A stretch of DNA of 64,000 nucleotides from positions 4,774,001 to 4,838,000 of the forward strand of contig NZ_CP028158.1 in assembly GCF_003030345.1 (NCBI RefSeq), given 5' to 3'. Of this stretch, positions 49,943-58,844 are shown piece after piece (the stretch's first letter is position 1; each line of letters begins with the position of its first letter). Source of the DNA: Plantactinospora sp. BC1 (lineage in GTDB: Bacteria > Actinomycetota > Actinomycetes > Mycobacteriales > Micromonosporaceae). Below the pieces are notes generated by a model, which had not been told where the DNA came from, searched no databases, and worked only from the letters and a program-made list of their open reading frames with translations. A program made the translations under genes and the position numbers.

Positions 49943-49960
49943 ATGACGCACCGACATTAA
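49943..49960 (+). CDS. Possible leader peptide MTHRH
   Basis: ATG-ACG-CAC-CGA-CAT-TAA encodes five residues. It starts 7 nt after a TAGACT hexamer and lies about 100 nt upstream of the MFS gene. Such leaderless mini-ORFs in actinobacteria often control the next gene by attenuation. The support is position only. Confidence 0.3.
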   Translation: MTHRH

Positions 49961-50058
49961 TTCCCCGCCGGAGGCCGGCCCGGCCCGCGCTGCCGGGGCC
50001 CGCCCGGGACGTTCGTGACCCGATTTCCGAGTCCGAATCGTCCCCGTGGGAAGGCCTC

Positions 50059-51396
50059 ATGCCCGTCACCTCGTCACCCGCGCCGACCGCTCGTGCGCGG
50101 CGTTTGACCACCACCTTCTACCTCTACGCGTTCCTGGACGACTTCGTCCTGCTCTACCCGGTGTACGCGCTGCTCTTCACCGACACCGGGTTGTCGGTCG
50201 CGCAGATCTCCTCGCTCTTCGTCATCTGGTCGCTGACCGGGATCCTCCTGGAGGTTCCCTCCGGGGTCTGGGCCGACGCCGTGTCCCGGCGGCTGCTGCT
50301 CGCCGTCGCCCCGCTGCTCGGCGCCGTCGGCTTCGGGCTCTGGGTCGCGGCACCCTCCTACTGGGTCTTCGCGCTCGGCTTCGTGCTCTGGGGGGTACGC
50401 GGCGCGCTCCAGTCCGGCGCCGCCGAGGCCCTGCTCTACGACGAACTCGACCGGCTCGGCCTGGCCGACCGGTACGGCCGGGTGATCGGCCGGGCCAGCA
50501 CCGTCAGCCTGCTCGGCGCACTGCTGGCCATCGCGGTCGCCACCCCGGTCTTCGCGGCCGGCGGCTACCCCGCGGTCGGGGTCGCCAGCGTGCTGGCCAG
50601 CCTGCTCTGCGCGGTCGTGGGACTGGCGCTGCCGGAACACCGGACGCCGGCACCGGGCGTCGGCGTCCCGACCGGCCCGGAGACCGCCGGCCCCGGGCTC
50701 GGCCGGGGGTCCGGTGTCGTCGTCGCCCCGTCCGGGGAGCTGGTCCGGGTCGCCCCGGCACAGCCGGCGACCGAGGACCCGTCGCCCGGCCCCCTCGCGA
50801 TCCTCCGGGTGGCGCTGGCCGAGGCCCGGAACAGTCGGGCGGTACGCCGGGCCCTGCTGCTGCTGCCGGCGATGCTCGGCATCTGGGGCGGGCTGGAGGA
50901 GTACCTGCCGCTGCTGGCCGGCGAGGTCACCCCGACGGCCGGCGTGCCGCTGCTGGTGCTGCTGGTCTGGGCCGGGGTGATGCTGGGCGGCCTGCTCACC
51001 CCGCTCGGGCAGCGGCTGACGGCGCGGCGGTTCGGCGCGGCGGTCGGGGCGGCCTCGATCGCCCTGGCCGTGGGGGCGCTGGCCGGCCGGCCGGCGGGCT
51101 TCGTACTGGTGGCGGCGGCGTTCTGCGTCCTCCAGATGGCCAGCCTGGTGGCCGACGTACGCCTCCAGGAGAGCATCACCGGACCGGCCAGGGCCACCGT
51201 GACCTCGCTGGCCGGGCTCGGCACCGAACTGGTCACCATCGGGGTGTACGGCGGGTACGCCCTCGCCTCGGCGGTCGCCGGGCACGGGGTGGTCTTCGCG
51301 CTGCTCGCGTGCCCGTACCTGGTGCTGGCGGTGGCGTTGCGCCGGGCCGGAGCGAGCTGGGACCGGCGGCGGCCGGTGCCCGGCGGGCGGCGCTGA
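50059..51396 (+). CDS. MFS transporter
   Basis: 445 residues with about 12 membrane spans in two halves, joined by a Pro/Gly/Thr-rich cytoplasmic loop (residues 195-250). RLTTTFYLYAFLDDFVLLYPVYALLF starts the first helix. LEVPSGVWADAVSRRLLLA is the conserved loop 2-3 motif (G-x-x-x-D-x-x-x-R-R). LWGVRGALQSGAAEALLYDEL follows. This subgroup resembles multidrug/macrolide-type efflux MFS proteins of actinobacteria; the substrate is unknown. ATG 50059 follows GGGAAGG. It is a single-gene unit between two hairpins. Confidence 0.88.
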   Translation: MPVTSSPAPTARARRLTTTFYLYAFLDDFVLLYPVYALLFTDTGLSVAQISSLFVIWSLTGILLEVPSGVWADAVSRRLLLAVAPLLGAVGFGLWVAAPSYWVFALGFVLWGVRGALQSGAAEALLYDELDRLGLADRYGRVIGRASTVSLLGALLAIAVATPVFAAGGYPAVGVASVLASLLCAVVGLALPEHRTPAPGVGVPTGPETAGPGLGRGSGVVVAPSGELVRVAPAQPATEDPSPGPLAILRVALAEARNSRAVRRALLLLPAMLGIWGGLEEYLPLLAGEVTPTAGVPLLVLLVWAGVMLGGLLTPLGQRLTARRFGAAVGAASIALAVGALAGRPAGFVLVAAAFCVLQMASLVADVRLQESITGPARATVTSLAGLGTELVTIGVYGGYALASAVAGHGVVFALLACPYLVLAVALRRAGASWDRRRPVPGGRR

Positions 51397-51433
51397 CGCC
51401 GCCGTTGTGATTTGTCCGGCCGGAATTGCTGGT

Positions 51434-51464
51434 GGGGGTGGGTCGGTCCGAACGGCCCACCCCC
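51434..51464 (+). terminator. Hairpin terminator of the MFS gene
   Basis: GGGGGTGGG and CCCACCCCC form a perfect 9-bp stem with a 13-nt loop, 38 bp after the stop. Confidence 0.65.
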
Positions 51465-51503
51465 GGTCACCGCATTGGCCCATCGACGGAAGTCGAGATC
51501 AAT

Positions 51504-51533
51504 TGGCAAAGACAGTTATCAATTTATTTGCCA
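51504..51533. promoter_or_regulatory. AT-rich inverted repeat upstream of the conservon
   Basis: TGGCAAA (51504-51510) and TTTGCCA (51527-51533) form perfect 7-bp arms around 16 AT-rich bases. This is the only AT-rich stretch in the 295-bp gap before cvnA. It is likely a promoter/operator site for the cvn operon. The regulator is unknown. Confidence 0.45.
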
Positions 51534-51691
51534 GATTGGATCAACCAGAGACCCGTTGTCCGGTAGTGCGCGCGGCTTTGATTACGTATCCTGCCGAAGG
51601 CACGCGCGCCCGTGACCCTCGGACTCTGGCCGGAGCCGCGGGCCGCCGGTGCGGGTGTCGACCCTGACACATCCCCTTCCGGCGAGGTCTG

Positions 51692-54544
51692 ATGGAAACC
51701 CAGAACTGGCCGATCCGCTCGAAGATCGTCGCGCTGGTCGCCGTGCCGATCCTCGCGTTGTCGGCGCTCTGGATCTTCGCGACCACGCTCACCGTCGGAC
51801 CCGCGTCGAACCTGCTCGCCACCCAGACCCTGCTGGACGAGGTCGGGCGGCCGGGGGAGACGCTGGTGGTGGAGTTGCAGCAGGAGCGCCGGCTCTCGGT
51901 GCGGCAACTGGTCGACCCGAGCGCCGCCACCGTCCTCGCCGAGCAGCGGATCCGCACCGACCGGGCGATCGCCGACTTCCGTCGCCGGACCTCCGACGCC
52001 GACCTGCGGGACACCACCGGCGCGCTGCTCGACGCCCGGATCGACCAACTGCTCACCGCGGTCGACGCGCTGCGCTCCGGACGCGTCTTCATCGACCGCC
52101 GGACCGTCGACGCCAGCGGAGCGCTCGGCCTCTACAGCGGGATCATCGACGCCGCGTTCCGGACCTTCTCCGCGCTGAACACGCTGCCGGACGAGACGCT
52201 GGCCCGGGAGGCCCGGAGCCTGACCGAACTCGGCCGGGCCCGGGAGGTGCTCGCCCAGGCCGACGCGCTGCTCGCCGGGGTGTTCAGCGCGGGGCGCTTC
52301 GCGCCGGGCGAGCACGCCCAGTTCGTCCAGATCGTCGGCACCCAGCGCTTCCTCTACTCGGCGGCGACGGCGGAGCTGCCGGACGCCGACCGGGTCGCAT
52401 ACCAGCAGCTCACCGAGGGGGACGCGTACGTCCGGCTGCGCCGGATGGAGGACGACCTGATCGCCCGGGGTGCCGGCGACAGCCTGCCGGTCGACGCCCG
52501 ACAGTGGCAGAGCAGCTACGACTCGGTCCAGCGGCAACTGCGCGACTTCGAGCTGACCGGTGCCGACGCGCTCGCCGACCGCAGCCGACCGGTCGCCGCC
52601 GGCATCCTGGTCCGGTTGGGTCTCGCCGGCCTGCTCGGCTTCGTCGCCGTACTCCTCTCGGCGATCATCGCGCTGCGGATCGGCCGTTCGCTGGTCCGGC
52701 GGCTGACCAGCCTGCGGGCCGCCGCGCTGAACATGGCCGACGAGCGGCTGCCCGACGTCGTCGGGCGGCTGCGCAAGGGCGAGGAGGTGGACGTCGAGAC
52801 CGAGGCGCCACCACTCGACTACGGGCAGGACGAGATCGGCCAGCTCGGTCAGGCGTTCAGCGAGGTGCAGCGCACCGCCATCGCCTCGGCGATCGACGAG
52901 GCCGCGCTGCGCCGAGGTCTGCGGGACGTCTTCCTCAACATCGCCCGGCGCAGCCAGACCCTGCTGCACCGCCAGCTCGCGCTGCTGGACCGGATGGAGC
53001 GGCGGGCGGCCCAGCCCGACGAGCTGGAGGACCTCTTCCGGCTCGACCACATGGCCACCCGGATGCGGCGGCACGCCGAGGACCTCGTCGTGCTCGCCGG
53101 GGCGGCACCCGGCCGGGGCTGGCGCAACCCGGTCTCCATGGTGGACGTCATCCGGGGCGCGATCTCCGAGGTCGAGGACTACGCCCGGGTCGACCTGGTC
53201 ACGGTGGCACCGGCGGCCACCGCCGGCCGGGCGGTCGGCGACGTCATCCACCTGCTGGCGGAGCTGATCGAGAACGCGACGTCGTTCTCACCGCCGCACA
53301 CCCGGGTGCAGGTCACCGGGCAGGTGGTCGCCAACGGGTACGCGATCGAGATCGAGGACCGGGGCCTGGGCATGGCCACCGAGGCGATCGAGCAGGCGAA
53401 CCGCCGACTCGCCGACCCACCGGACTTCGACCCGGCGAACAGCGCCCGGCTCGGGCTGTTCGTGGTCGCCCTGCTCGGCGCCCGGCACGGCGTACGGGTG
53501 CAGTTGCGTCCCTCCCCGTACGGCGGGGTGACGGCGGTGGCCCTCATCCCCGGCGACCTCGTGGTACCCGACACCTCCGCCCCGGCGGCCGACCGGGGTG
53601 ACGGGGCCGGTCCGGAGTCGGCGGGCCCGACCCGGGGCGGCGGTCCCCGCCGGACCGGCGGCGGCGCGGACGGCTCGGAGACGATCGAACTGCCGGCCCA
53701 GACCGGCCCGGCCGCCACCGTGCCGGCGGACGCTGCCGAGCCGCCCGCCGGACCCGGCACCACCACCGGGCTGGGGCCACGACGCAAGGCGGGTGCGGCG
53801 CTGGCGGCGCTGGTCGCCGCCGGCCGGCCGGAGACACCGCAACCTGACCCGGCGGCCGACGGCGCGGCGGAGCCCGCGGCTCCCCGACGGGACACCCCGA
53901 CCTCCGACCCGACCGACGCCGGCCAGCCGGACTCCACCGCCGGCCCCGGCGGCGCCGCCCCGGAGGACGGCCCGGAGACCGGCCCGCGATCCGGCGTACG
54001 GATGCCGAGGGCCGGTGCGCTGCGCCGACGCGGCGTCGACCCGACCACCGCCCCGACCCCGACCACCGCCCCGACCGGCGCCGCGTCGACCGCCCAGACC
54101 ACCGCCGCTCCGCCGCCCGCCGCACCGGCCGGTACGACGGCGCCCGCCGGACCGGTGTCCCGCCCAGCGATGGACGACGACACCGTGGTCCTCCCGGCGG
54201 TCCCGCCCAGCGGCGGACCGGTACGCCCGGCCACCGGCCCGGTCGGCCCGGACGGCCTGCCCCGGCGGGTCCGGCAGAAGAGTCTCGCGCCGCAACTGCG
54301 CAACGGACCCGTGGCCAACTCCGACCGCTCCCCGGGTGCCGCCGCCGGTGGCACCGTCGACGGCGAGTCGGACGAGCCGCAGCCGCGTACCCCGGAGCAG
54401 GTGCGGGCGGTGATGGCCGCGTTGCAGTCCGGCACGGCACGGGGACGGCGGGACGCCGAGGAGCTGACGCCGTCCGGCGACACCTCCGATGCCACCGCCC
54501 GGGTCGCCGATCCGGGTGTCACGAATTCTGAAGGGGACGGGTGA
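51692..54544 (+). CDS. cvnA: Conservon sensor histidine kinase-like protein CvnA
   Basis: 950 residues. Membrane span 1 is near residues 10-30. An extracellular all-helical nitrate/nitrite-sensor-like region extends to about 305. Span 2 (ILVRLGLAGLLGFVAVLLSAI) leads to a HAMP linker, then a dimerisation helix (IARRSQTLLHRQLALLDRME) and a GHKL ATPase domain with N-box LLAELIENATSFSPP (about 520-535) and G1 IEDRGLGM. Residues 640-950 are a disordered Pro/Thr/Ala tail. In S. coelicolor, CvnA-D form a membrane complex reminiscent of eukaryotic G-protein-coupled signalling. The phosphate-accepting His and any response regulator are not adjacent. First gene of cvnABCD. Confidence 0.93.
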   Translation: METQNWPIRSKIVALVAVPILALSALWIFATTLTVGPASNLLATQTLLDEVGRPGETLVVELQQERRLSVRQLVDPSAATVLAEQRIRTDRAIADFRRRTSDADLRDTTGALLDARIDQLLTAVDALRSGRVFIDRRTVDASGALGLYSGIIDAAFRTFSALNTLPDETLAREARSLTELGRAREVLAQADALLAGVFSAGRFAPGEHAQFVQIVGTQRFLYSAATAELPDADRVAYQQLTEGDAYVRLRRMEDDLIARGAGDSLPVDARQWQSSYDSVQRQLRDFELTGADALADRSRPVAAGILVRLGLAGLLGFVAVLLSAIIALRIGRSLVRRLTSLRAAALNMADERLPDVVGRLRKGEEVDVETEAPPLDYGQDEIGQLGQAFSEVQRTAIASAIDEAALRRGLRDVFLNIARRSQTLLHRQLALLDRMERRAAQPDELEDLFRLDHMATRMRRHAEDLVVLAGAAPGRGWRNPVSMVDVIRGAISEVEDYARVDLVTVAPAATAGRAVGDVIHLLAELIENATSFSPPHTRVQVTGQVVANGYAIEIEDRGLGMATEAIEQANRRLADPPDFDPANSARLGLFVVALLGARHGVRVQLRPSPYGGVTAVALIPGDLVVPDTSAPAADRGDGAGPESAGPTRGGGPRRTGGGADGSETIELPAQTGPAATVPADAAEPPAGPGTTTGLGPRRKAGAALAALVAAGRPETPQPDPAADGAAEPAAPRRDTPTSDPTDAGQPDSTAGPGGAAPEDGPETGPRSGVRMPRAGALRRRGVDPTTAPTPTTAPTGAASTAQTTAAPPPAAPAGTTAPAGPVSRPAMDDDTVVLPAVPPSGGPVRPATGPVGPDGLPRRVRQKSLAPQLRNGPVANSDRSPGAAAGGTVDGESDEPQPRTPEQVRAVMAALQSGTARGRRDAEELTPSGDTSDATARVADPGVTNSEGDG

Positions 54545-54967
54545 GTGGTGCACACGACGAAGGCGGGTGCGGACCTCAGTTGGCTGCTCGACGATCTCGT
54601 GGAGCGCGTACCGTCCGCGCAGCAGGCCGTACTGCTCTCCGCGGACGGACTGCTGATGGCCGCGTCGCGGGACCTGGGCCGGGAGGCCGCCGAACACATG
54701 GCGGCGATGGCGGCCGGCTTCCAGTCTCTGGCGAAGGGGGCCAGCCGGCACTTCCAGGCGGGACCGGTCCGGCAGACCGTGATCGAGATGGAGTCCGCGT
54801 TCCTCTTCGTCACCGCCGCCGGTCAGGGCGCCTGTCTCGCCGTACTGGCCAGCGCCGCGTCGGACATCGGCGTCATCGCGTACGAGATGGCGATGCTGGT
54901 GACCCGGGTCGGGCAGAACCTGTCCGCGCCGAGCCGAACATCGCGGGCGCCGGCAGATGCGGAGTGA
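54545..54967 (+). CDS. cvnB: Roadblock/LC7 protein CvnB
   Basis: 140 residues. LSWLLDDLVERVPSAQQAVLLSADGLLMAAS is the Roadblock/LC7 fold seen in CvnB and MglB-type GTPase regulators. The rest is HFQAGPVRQTVIEMESAFLFVTAAGQGACLAVLAS and VIAYEMAMLVTRVG. It probably modulates the GTPase CvnD or links it to CvnA. The start is GTG 54545 or the next GTG, 54548; the stop overlaps the cvnC ATG by 11 bp. Confidence 0.92.
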   Translation: MVHTTKAGADLSWLLDDLVERVPSAQQAVLLSADGLLMAASRDLGREAAEHMAAMAAGFQSLAKGASRHFQAGPVRQTVIEMESAFLFVTAAGQGACLAVLASAASDIGVIAYEMAMLVTRVGQNLSAPSRTSRAPADAE

Positions 54968-55349
54968 CGCACCGGGGCCGCACCACGACTGGCTGGACGA
55001 CGACGCCGGGCCGGTGGTCCGGCCGTACACCATGACCGGTGGTCGGGTCCAGCCGTCGGCCGGCCGGTTCGACCTGATGGCGTTCGTGGTGGCCGGTCCG
55101 CCGGAGGAGGACGGCGACGACGGTCCGCAGCCGCACCCGGAACAGCGGGCGATCATCGCCCGGGCGCAGCAGCCGATCACCGTCGCCGACCTCGCCGCCG
55201 ACCTCAACCTGCCGGTGGGGGTGGTCCGGGTGCTCCTCGGCGACCTGCTCACCAGCGGCCGGATCTCGATGTACGACCCACCCACCTCGCGCCAGTTCCC
55301 CGACGACGACATCCTCAAGGCGGTGGTCAATGGACTCCGGGCTCTCTGA
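54957..55349 (+). CDS. cvnC: DUF742 protein CvnC
   Basis: 130 residues. DUF742 winged-helix-like family: GPVVRPYTMTGGRVQPS at the N-terminus, then EQRAIIARAQQPITVADLAADLNLPVGVVRVLLGDLLTSGRISM, which has the look of a DNA-binding-type wing. It ends in FPDDDILKAVVNGLRAL. In conservons it binds CvnB/CvnD. It overlaps cvnB by 11 bp and cvnD by 20 bp. Confidence 0.92.
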   Translation: MRSDAPGPHHDWLDDDAGPVVRPYTMTGGRVQPSAGRFDLMAFVVAGPPEEDGDDGPQPHPEQRAIIARAQQPITVADLAADLNLPVGVVRVLLGDLLTSGRISMYDPPTSRQFPDDDILKAVVNGLRAL

Positions 55350-55932
55350 CCAGGGGACGGCGAAGCGGCGCATCCCGCTCGCGCTGAAGATCCTGATTGC
55401 CGGCGGCTTCGGCGTCGGCAAGACGACCCTGGTGGGCGCGGTGAGCGAGATCCGCCCGTTGCAGACCGAGGAGGTGCTCACCGACGCCGGTGCCGGCACC
55501 GACGACCTCTACGGCGTGGAGGGCAAGCAGACCACCACCGTCGCGATGGACTTCGGCCGGATCACCATCAACCCCGATCTCCAGGTCTATCTCTTCGGTA
55601 CGCCGGGGCAGGACCGGTTCTGGTTCCTCTGGGACGAGTTGGCGTTCGGCGCGCTCGGCGCGGTGGTGCTCGCCGACACCCGTCGGCTCGCCGACTGCTT
55701 TCCGTCGGTCGACTACTTCGAGCGCCGGGGGATCCCGTTCGTGGTCGGGGTCAACTGCTTCGACGGGGCGAAGCGGTTCGGTCCCGAGGCGGTGCGCAGC
55801 GCGCTCGACCTGGACGCGGACGTGCCGGTGGTGCTCTGCGACGCGCGGAGCCGGCAGTCCGGCAAGGTGGTGCTGGTCGCCCTGGTGGAGCACGTCGCCG
55901 CCCGCCGCGCCGAGCGGGTCTCGGCGAACTGA
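55330..55932 (+). CDS. cvnD: Conservon small GTPase CvnD
   Basis: 200 residues. Walker A is AGGFGVGKTTLVGAVSEI. Switch I region follows with TEEVLTD, the DxxG-like segment is LFGTPGQDRFWFLWDEL, and the guanine-specificity position reads GVNCFDG in place of NKxD, as in other CvnD proteins. It closes the cvnABCD set. No cytochrome P450 (cvnE/F) follows here, unlike some conservons. A hairpin ends the operon 18 bp downstream. Confidence 0.93.
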   Translation: MDSGLSDQGTAKRRIPLALKILIAGGFGVGKTTLVGAVSEIRPLQTEEVLTDAGAGTDDLYGVEGKQTTTVAMDFGRITINPDLQVYLFGTPGQDRFWFLWDELAFGALGAVVLADTRRLADCFPSVDYFERRGIPFVVGVNCFDGAKRFGPEAVRSALDLDADVPVVLCDARSRQSGKVVLVALVEHVAARRAERVSAN

Positions 55933-55950
55933 GCGGGCCGGTCCGCCGCC

Positions 55951-55979
55951 CCGGCCGGTCGATCGCGTCGACCGGCCGG
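55951..55979. terminator. Bidirectional hairpin terminator (cvn operon / lut operon)
   Basis: CCGGCCGGTCGA and TCGACCGGCCGG pair perfectly over 12 bp around TCGCG. It lies between convergent genes ending at 55932 and 55982. Confidence 0.85.
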
Positions 55980-55981
55980 GT

Positions 55982-56635
55982 TCAGCCGGTGACCACCAGC
56001 ACGTCCAGCCGGCGTGGCCCGTGCACGCCCTCGACCCGGTCGAGTTCGATGTCGCTGGTCGCCGAGGGCCCGGAGACCAGGGTGATCGGCCGGGTCGGGT
56101 CGGCGAGCCGGGCGAGCGCCTCCGGCACCCCGCCGACCACCTGCGCGGCGTGGACCACGCAGAGGTGGTGGTCGGGTACCAGGCTGAGCAGCCGGCGCCC
56201 CTGGTCCGGGCCGCCGTCCAGCAGCAGCGTGCCGGTCTGCGCGATCGCCACCGCGCAGCCGGTGACCACGGCCACGCCCGGTGCGTCGAGGTCGGCCACC
56301 GTCAGCGGCTCCGGGTCGCCGTCCCGCCGGATCCGGCCGAGGTACGTCGAGAGCCACTCTCCCGGCGCCTGCCCGGGTACGACCACGGTCGGCACCTCGC
56401 CCAGCAGGTCGGCCAGCGCCTCGGGCAGCTCCTGCGGCGCGCAGCGGCGTACCGTGGCCCGGTAGTCGACCAGGCGGTCGACCAGCAGTTCGAGCAGCTC
56501 CGCGTCGGCGGCTGCCGCCACCTGGTTGCCGGCCGGGGCGGTGCGGTAGTCCCGGGGCACCGGGACGGTCCCGCCGGGCCGGGCGGCGCGGATCCGGGCC
56601 AGGATCTCCTCCCGGGCCGACGTGGATGTCGCCAT
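55982..56635 (-). CDS. lutC: L-lactate utilisation protein LutC
   Basis: 217 residues. LUD domain (DUF162): REEILARIRAARPGGTVPVPRDY start, then ALADLLGEVPTVVVPGQAPGE, VVTGCAVAIAQTGTLLLDGG and DHHLCVVHAAQVVGGVPEALARLADPTRPITLVSGPSATSDIEL, which is the signature of LutC/YkgG. With LutA and LutB it makes the Fe-S complex that oxidises L-lactate to pyruvate. ATG 56635 overlaps the lutB stop in TGATG. Confidence 0.92.
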   Translation of the reverse strand: MATSTSAREEILARIRAARPGGTVPVPRDYRTAPAGNQVAAAADAELLELLVDRLVDYRATVRRCAPQELPEALADLLGEVPTVVVPGQAPGEWLSTYLGRIRRDGDPEPLTVADLDAPGVAVVTGCAVAIAQTGTLLLDGGPDQGRRLLSLVPDHHLCVVHAAQVVGGVPEALARLADPTRPITLVSGPSATSDIELDRVEGVHGPRRLDVLVVTG

Positions 56636-58104
56636 CACCGGTCCTCCTGCTCGCTCGTGCGGTCCCGCCCGGCCCACCAGTCCCGGAAGGTCTGGCTGGC
56701 CGGCAGCGGGGCGTCCCGGCTGGCGGTCCAGGCCGACAGTGGCCACGGCAGCCGGCGTACCTGTCCGCGTCGTCCGGCGGCCAGCCGCAGCGGGGCCGCG
56801 CCGCGCCGGGCGGCCCGGAGCGCGGCGGCGTACCGGCGGCGGTCCCGCATCGTCCAGGCCAGCGCCCGCATCGCGGTACGTTCCGCCGAGGGTCGGCCCC
56901 GGCGGGCGTCCACGCCAACCTGCCGCAGGTGCACCAGCACCTCGGGGATGTCGATCCGGACCGGGCAGGCGTCGAAGCAGGCGCCGCAGAGCGTCGAGGC
57001 GTACGGCAGGGTGCGGTTCGCGCCCGCCTCCGGGCCGGTCATCTGCGGGGAGAGGATGGCGCCGATCGGGCCCGGGTAGACCGACCCGTACGCGTGCCCG
57101 CCGACCCGCTCGTAGACCGGGCAGACGTTCAGGCAGGCGGAGCAGCGGATGCAGCGCAGCGCCTGCCGGCCCACCGGATCGGCCAGGGTCGCGGTACGCC
57201 CGTTGTCGACCAGCACGACGTGCATGGTCTGCGGCCCGTCCCCGGGGGTGACCCCGGTCCAGAGCGAGGTGTACGGGTTCATCCGCTCGCCGGTCGAGGA
57301 GCGGGGCAGCAGTTGCAGGAAGACCTCCAGGTCGCGGAAGGTCGGCAGCAGCTTCTCCACCCCCACCACGGAGATCAGCGTCTCGGGGAGGGTCAGGCAC
57401 ATCCGGCCGTTCCCCTCGGACTCCACCACGGCCAGCGTGCCGGTCTCGGCGATCGCGAAGTTGGCGCCGGAGATCGCCACCTTCGCACTGAGGAACTTGG
57501 CCCTCAGGTGTCGGCGGGCCGCCTCGGCGAGTGCGGGCGGGTCGTCGGTGAGCGTGTCGAGGTCGACCCCGGGCATCCGGCTGGCGAAGATGTCCCGGAT
57601 CTGCCGGCGGTTGTAGTGGATCGCCGGTACCAGGATGTGTGACGGGGTGTCGTCGGCGAGCTGCACGATCAGTTCGGCGAGGTCGGTCTCGACCGCCGCG
57701 ATGCCGGCCTCGTCGAGCGCCTCGTTGAGGCCGATCTCCTGGGTGGCCATCGACTTGATCTTGACCACCTCGGTGCTGCCGGTCCGCCGCACCAGCTCGG
57801 TGACCAGGGCACACGCCTCGGCCGAGTCCCGGGCCCAGTGCACGGTCGCCCCGGCGGCGGTGGCGGCGGCCTCGAACTGTTCGAGCAGCTCCGGCAAGCG
57901 GGCCAGTACGTCGTCCTTGATCGCCGCGCCGGCCCGGCGCAGCGCCTCCCAGTCCGGCACCTCGCCGACCACCCGCAGCCGCTTGTCCCGGATCGTGTGG
58001 GTGGCCCGGCGCAGGTTGGCCCGGAGCTGTCCGTCCGCCAGTTCGCGCCGGGCCGCCGTCGGAAACGGCAGCGGCGTGACGATGTTCCCGGTACCCGTGC
58101 TCAT
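56635..58104 (-). CDS. lutB: L-lactate utilisation iron-sulfur protein LutB
   Basis: 489 residues. A LUD domain spans residues 60-290 (KIKSMATQEIGLNEALDEAGI, ISGANFAIAETGTLAVVESEGNGR). Two [4Fe-4S] motifs follow: CIRCSACLNVCPVY near residue 320 and CGACFDACPVRIDIP near 370. A basic C-terminal tail ends TFRDWWAG, typical of LutB/YkgF. ATG 58104 overlaps the lutA stop by four bases (ATGA). A longer upstream frame runs through lutA and the regulator and is not the gene. Confidence 0.93.
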   Translation of the reverse strand: MSTGTGNIVTPLPFPTAARRELADGQLRANLRRATHTIRDKRLRVVGEVPDWEALRRAGAAIKDDVLARLPELLEQFEAAATAAGATVHWARDSAEACALVTELVRRTGSTEVVKIKSMATQEIGLNEALDEAGIAAVETDLAELIVQLADDTPSHILVPAIHYNRRQIRDIFASRMPGVDLDTLTDDPPALAEAARRHLRAKFLSAKVAISGANFAIAETGTLAVVESEGNGRMCLTLPETLISVVGVEKLLPTFRDLEVFLQLLPRSSTGERMNPYTSLWTGVTPGDGPQTMHVVLVDNGRTATLADPVGRQALRCIRCSACLNVCPVYERVGGHAYGSVYPGPIGAILSPQMTGPEAGANRTLPYASTLCGACFDACPVRIDIPEVLVHLRQVGVDARRGRPSAERTAMRALAWTMRDRRRYAAALRAARRGAAPLRLAAGRRGQVRRLPWPLSAWTASRDAPLPASQTFRDWWAGRDRTSEQEDR

Positions 58105-58844
58105 GCCCGCTCCCCGGTGCTCGCCAGGATCTCCGCGTAGTGGATGGCGCGCGGGCCGCCTGTCCCGGTGCCGTCGCGCCGGGACAGGCCGCCGCCGATG
58201 TGCGCCAGGCAGGAGTTGTCGGCCGCCGCCACGTACGCCGCCCCGGTGTCGCAGACCGCCGCGCACTTGTCGGCCAGCATCGCGGCGGAGACGTCGGCGT
58301 TCTTCACCGCGAAGGTGCCGCCGAAGCCGCAGCACTCCTCGGCGCCGGGCAGCGGCACCAGGTCCAGCCCGCGTACCGCGCGCAGCAGCCGCAGCGGCCG
58401 GTCGCCCAGCCGCAGCATCCGCAGGCCGTGGCAGGTCGGGTGGTAGGTCACCCGGTGCGGGAAGACGGCGCCGACGTCGGTCACCCCGAGCACGTCGACC
58501 AGCAGCTCGGAGAGTTCGTGCACCCGGGGCGCGAGGTCGGCGACCGCCGCCGCCAGGCCCGGGTCCGCCGCGGCGAGCCGGGGGTACGACTCCCGCACCA
58601 TCGCCACGCACGAGCCGGACGGGGCCACCACGGCGTCGTACCGGCCGAAGGTGTCGACGAAGCCGCGCACCAGGGGCAGCGCCTCGGCCCGGTAGCCGCT
58701 GTTGGCGTGCATCTGCCCGCAGCAGGACTGCTCGACCGGGAACTCGACGGTGTGGCCGAGCCGCTCCAGTACGCGTACCACGGCCCGGCCGGTGCCCGGA
58801 TAGACCAGGTCGTTGACGCAGGTGACGAAGAGAGCTATCCGCAT
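58101..58844 (-). CDS. lutA: L-lactate utilisation Fe-S oxidoreductase subunit LutA
   Basis: 247 residues. Two CCG domains of the heterodisulfide-reductase subunit B type: VEQSCCGQMHANSGY near residue 40 and EECCGFGGTFAVKN near 175, with ALFVTCVNDLVYPG at the N-terminus and YHPTCHGLRMLRLG. These Cys sets bind an unusual Fe-S centre in LutA/YkgE. It overlaps lldR by 10 bp and lutB by four, so lldR-lutABC is one transcript. No lactate permease gene is adjacent. Confidence 0.93.
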   Translation of the reverse strand: MRIALFVTCVNDLVYPGTGRAVVRVLERLGHTVEFPVEQSCCGQMHANSGYRAEALPLVRGFVDTFGRYDAVVAPSGSCVAMVRESYPRLAAADPGLAAAVADLAPRVHELSELLVDVLGVTDVGAVFPHRVTYHPTCHGLRMLRLGDRPLRLLRAVRGLDLVPLPGAEECCGFGGTFAVKNADVSAAMLADKCAAVCDTGAAYVAAADNSCLAHIGGGLSRRDGTGTGGPRAIHYAEILASTGERA

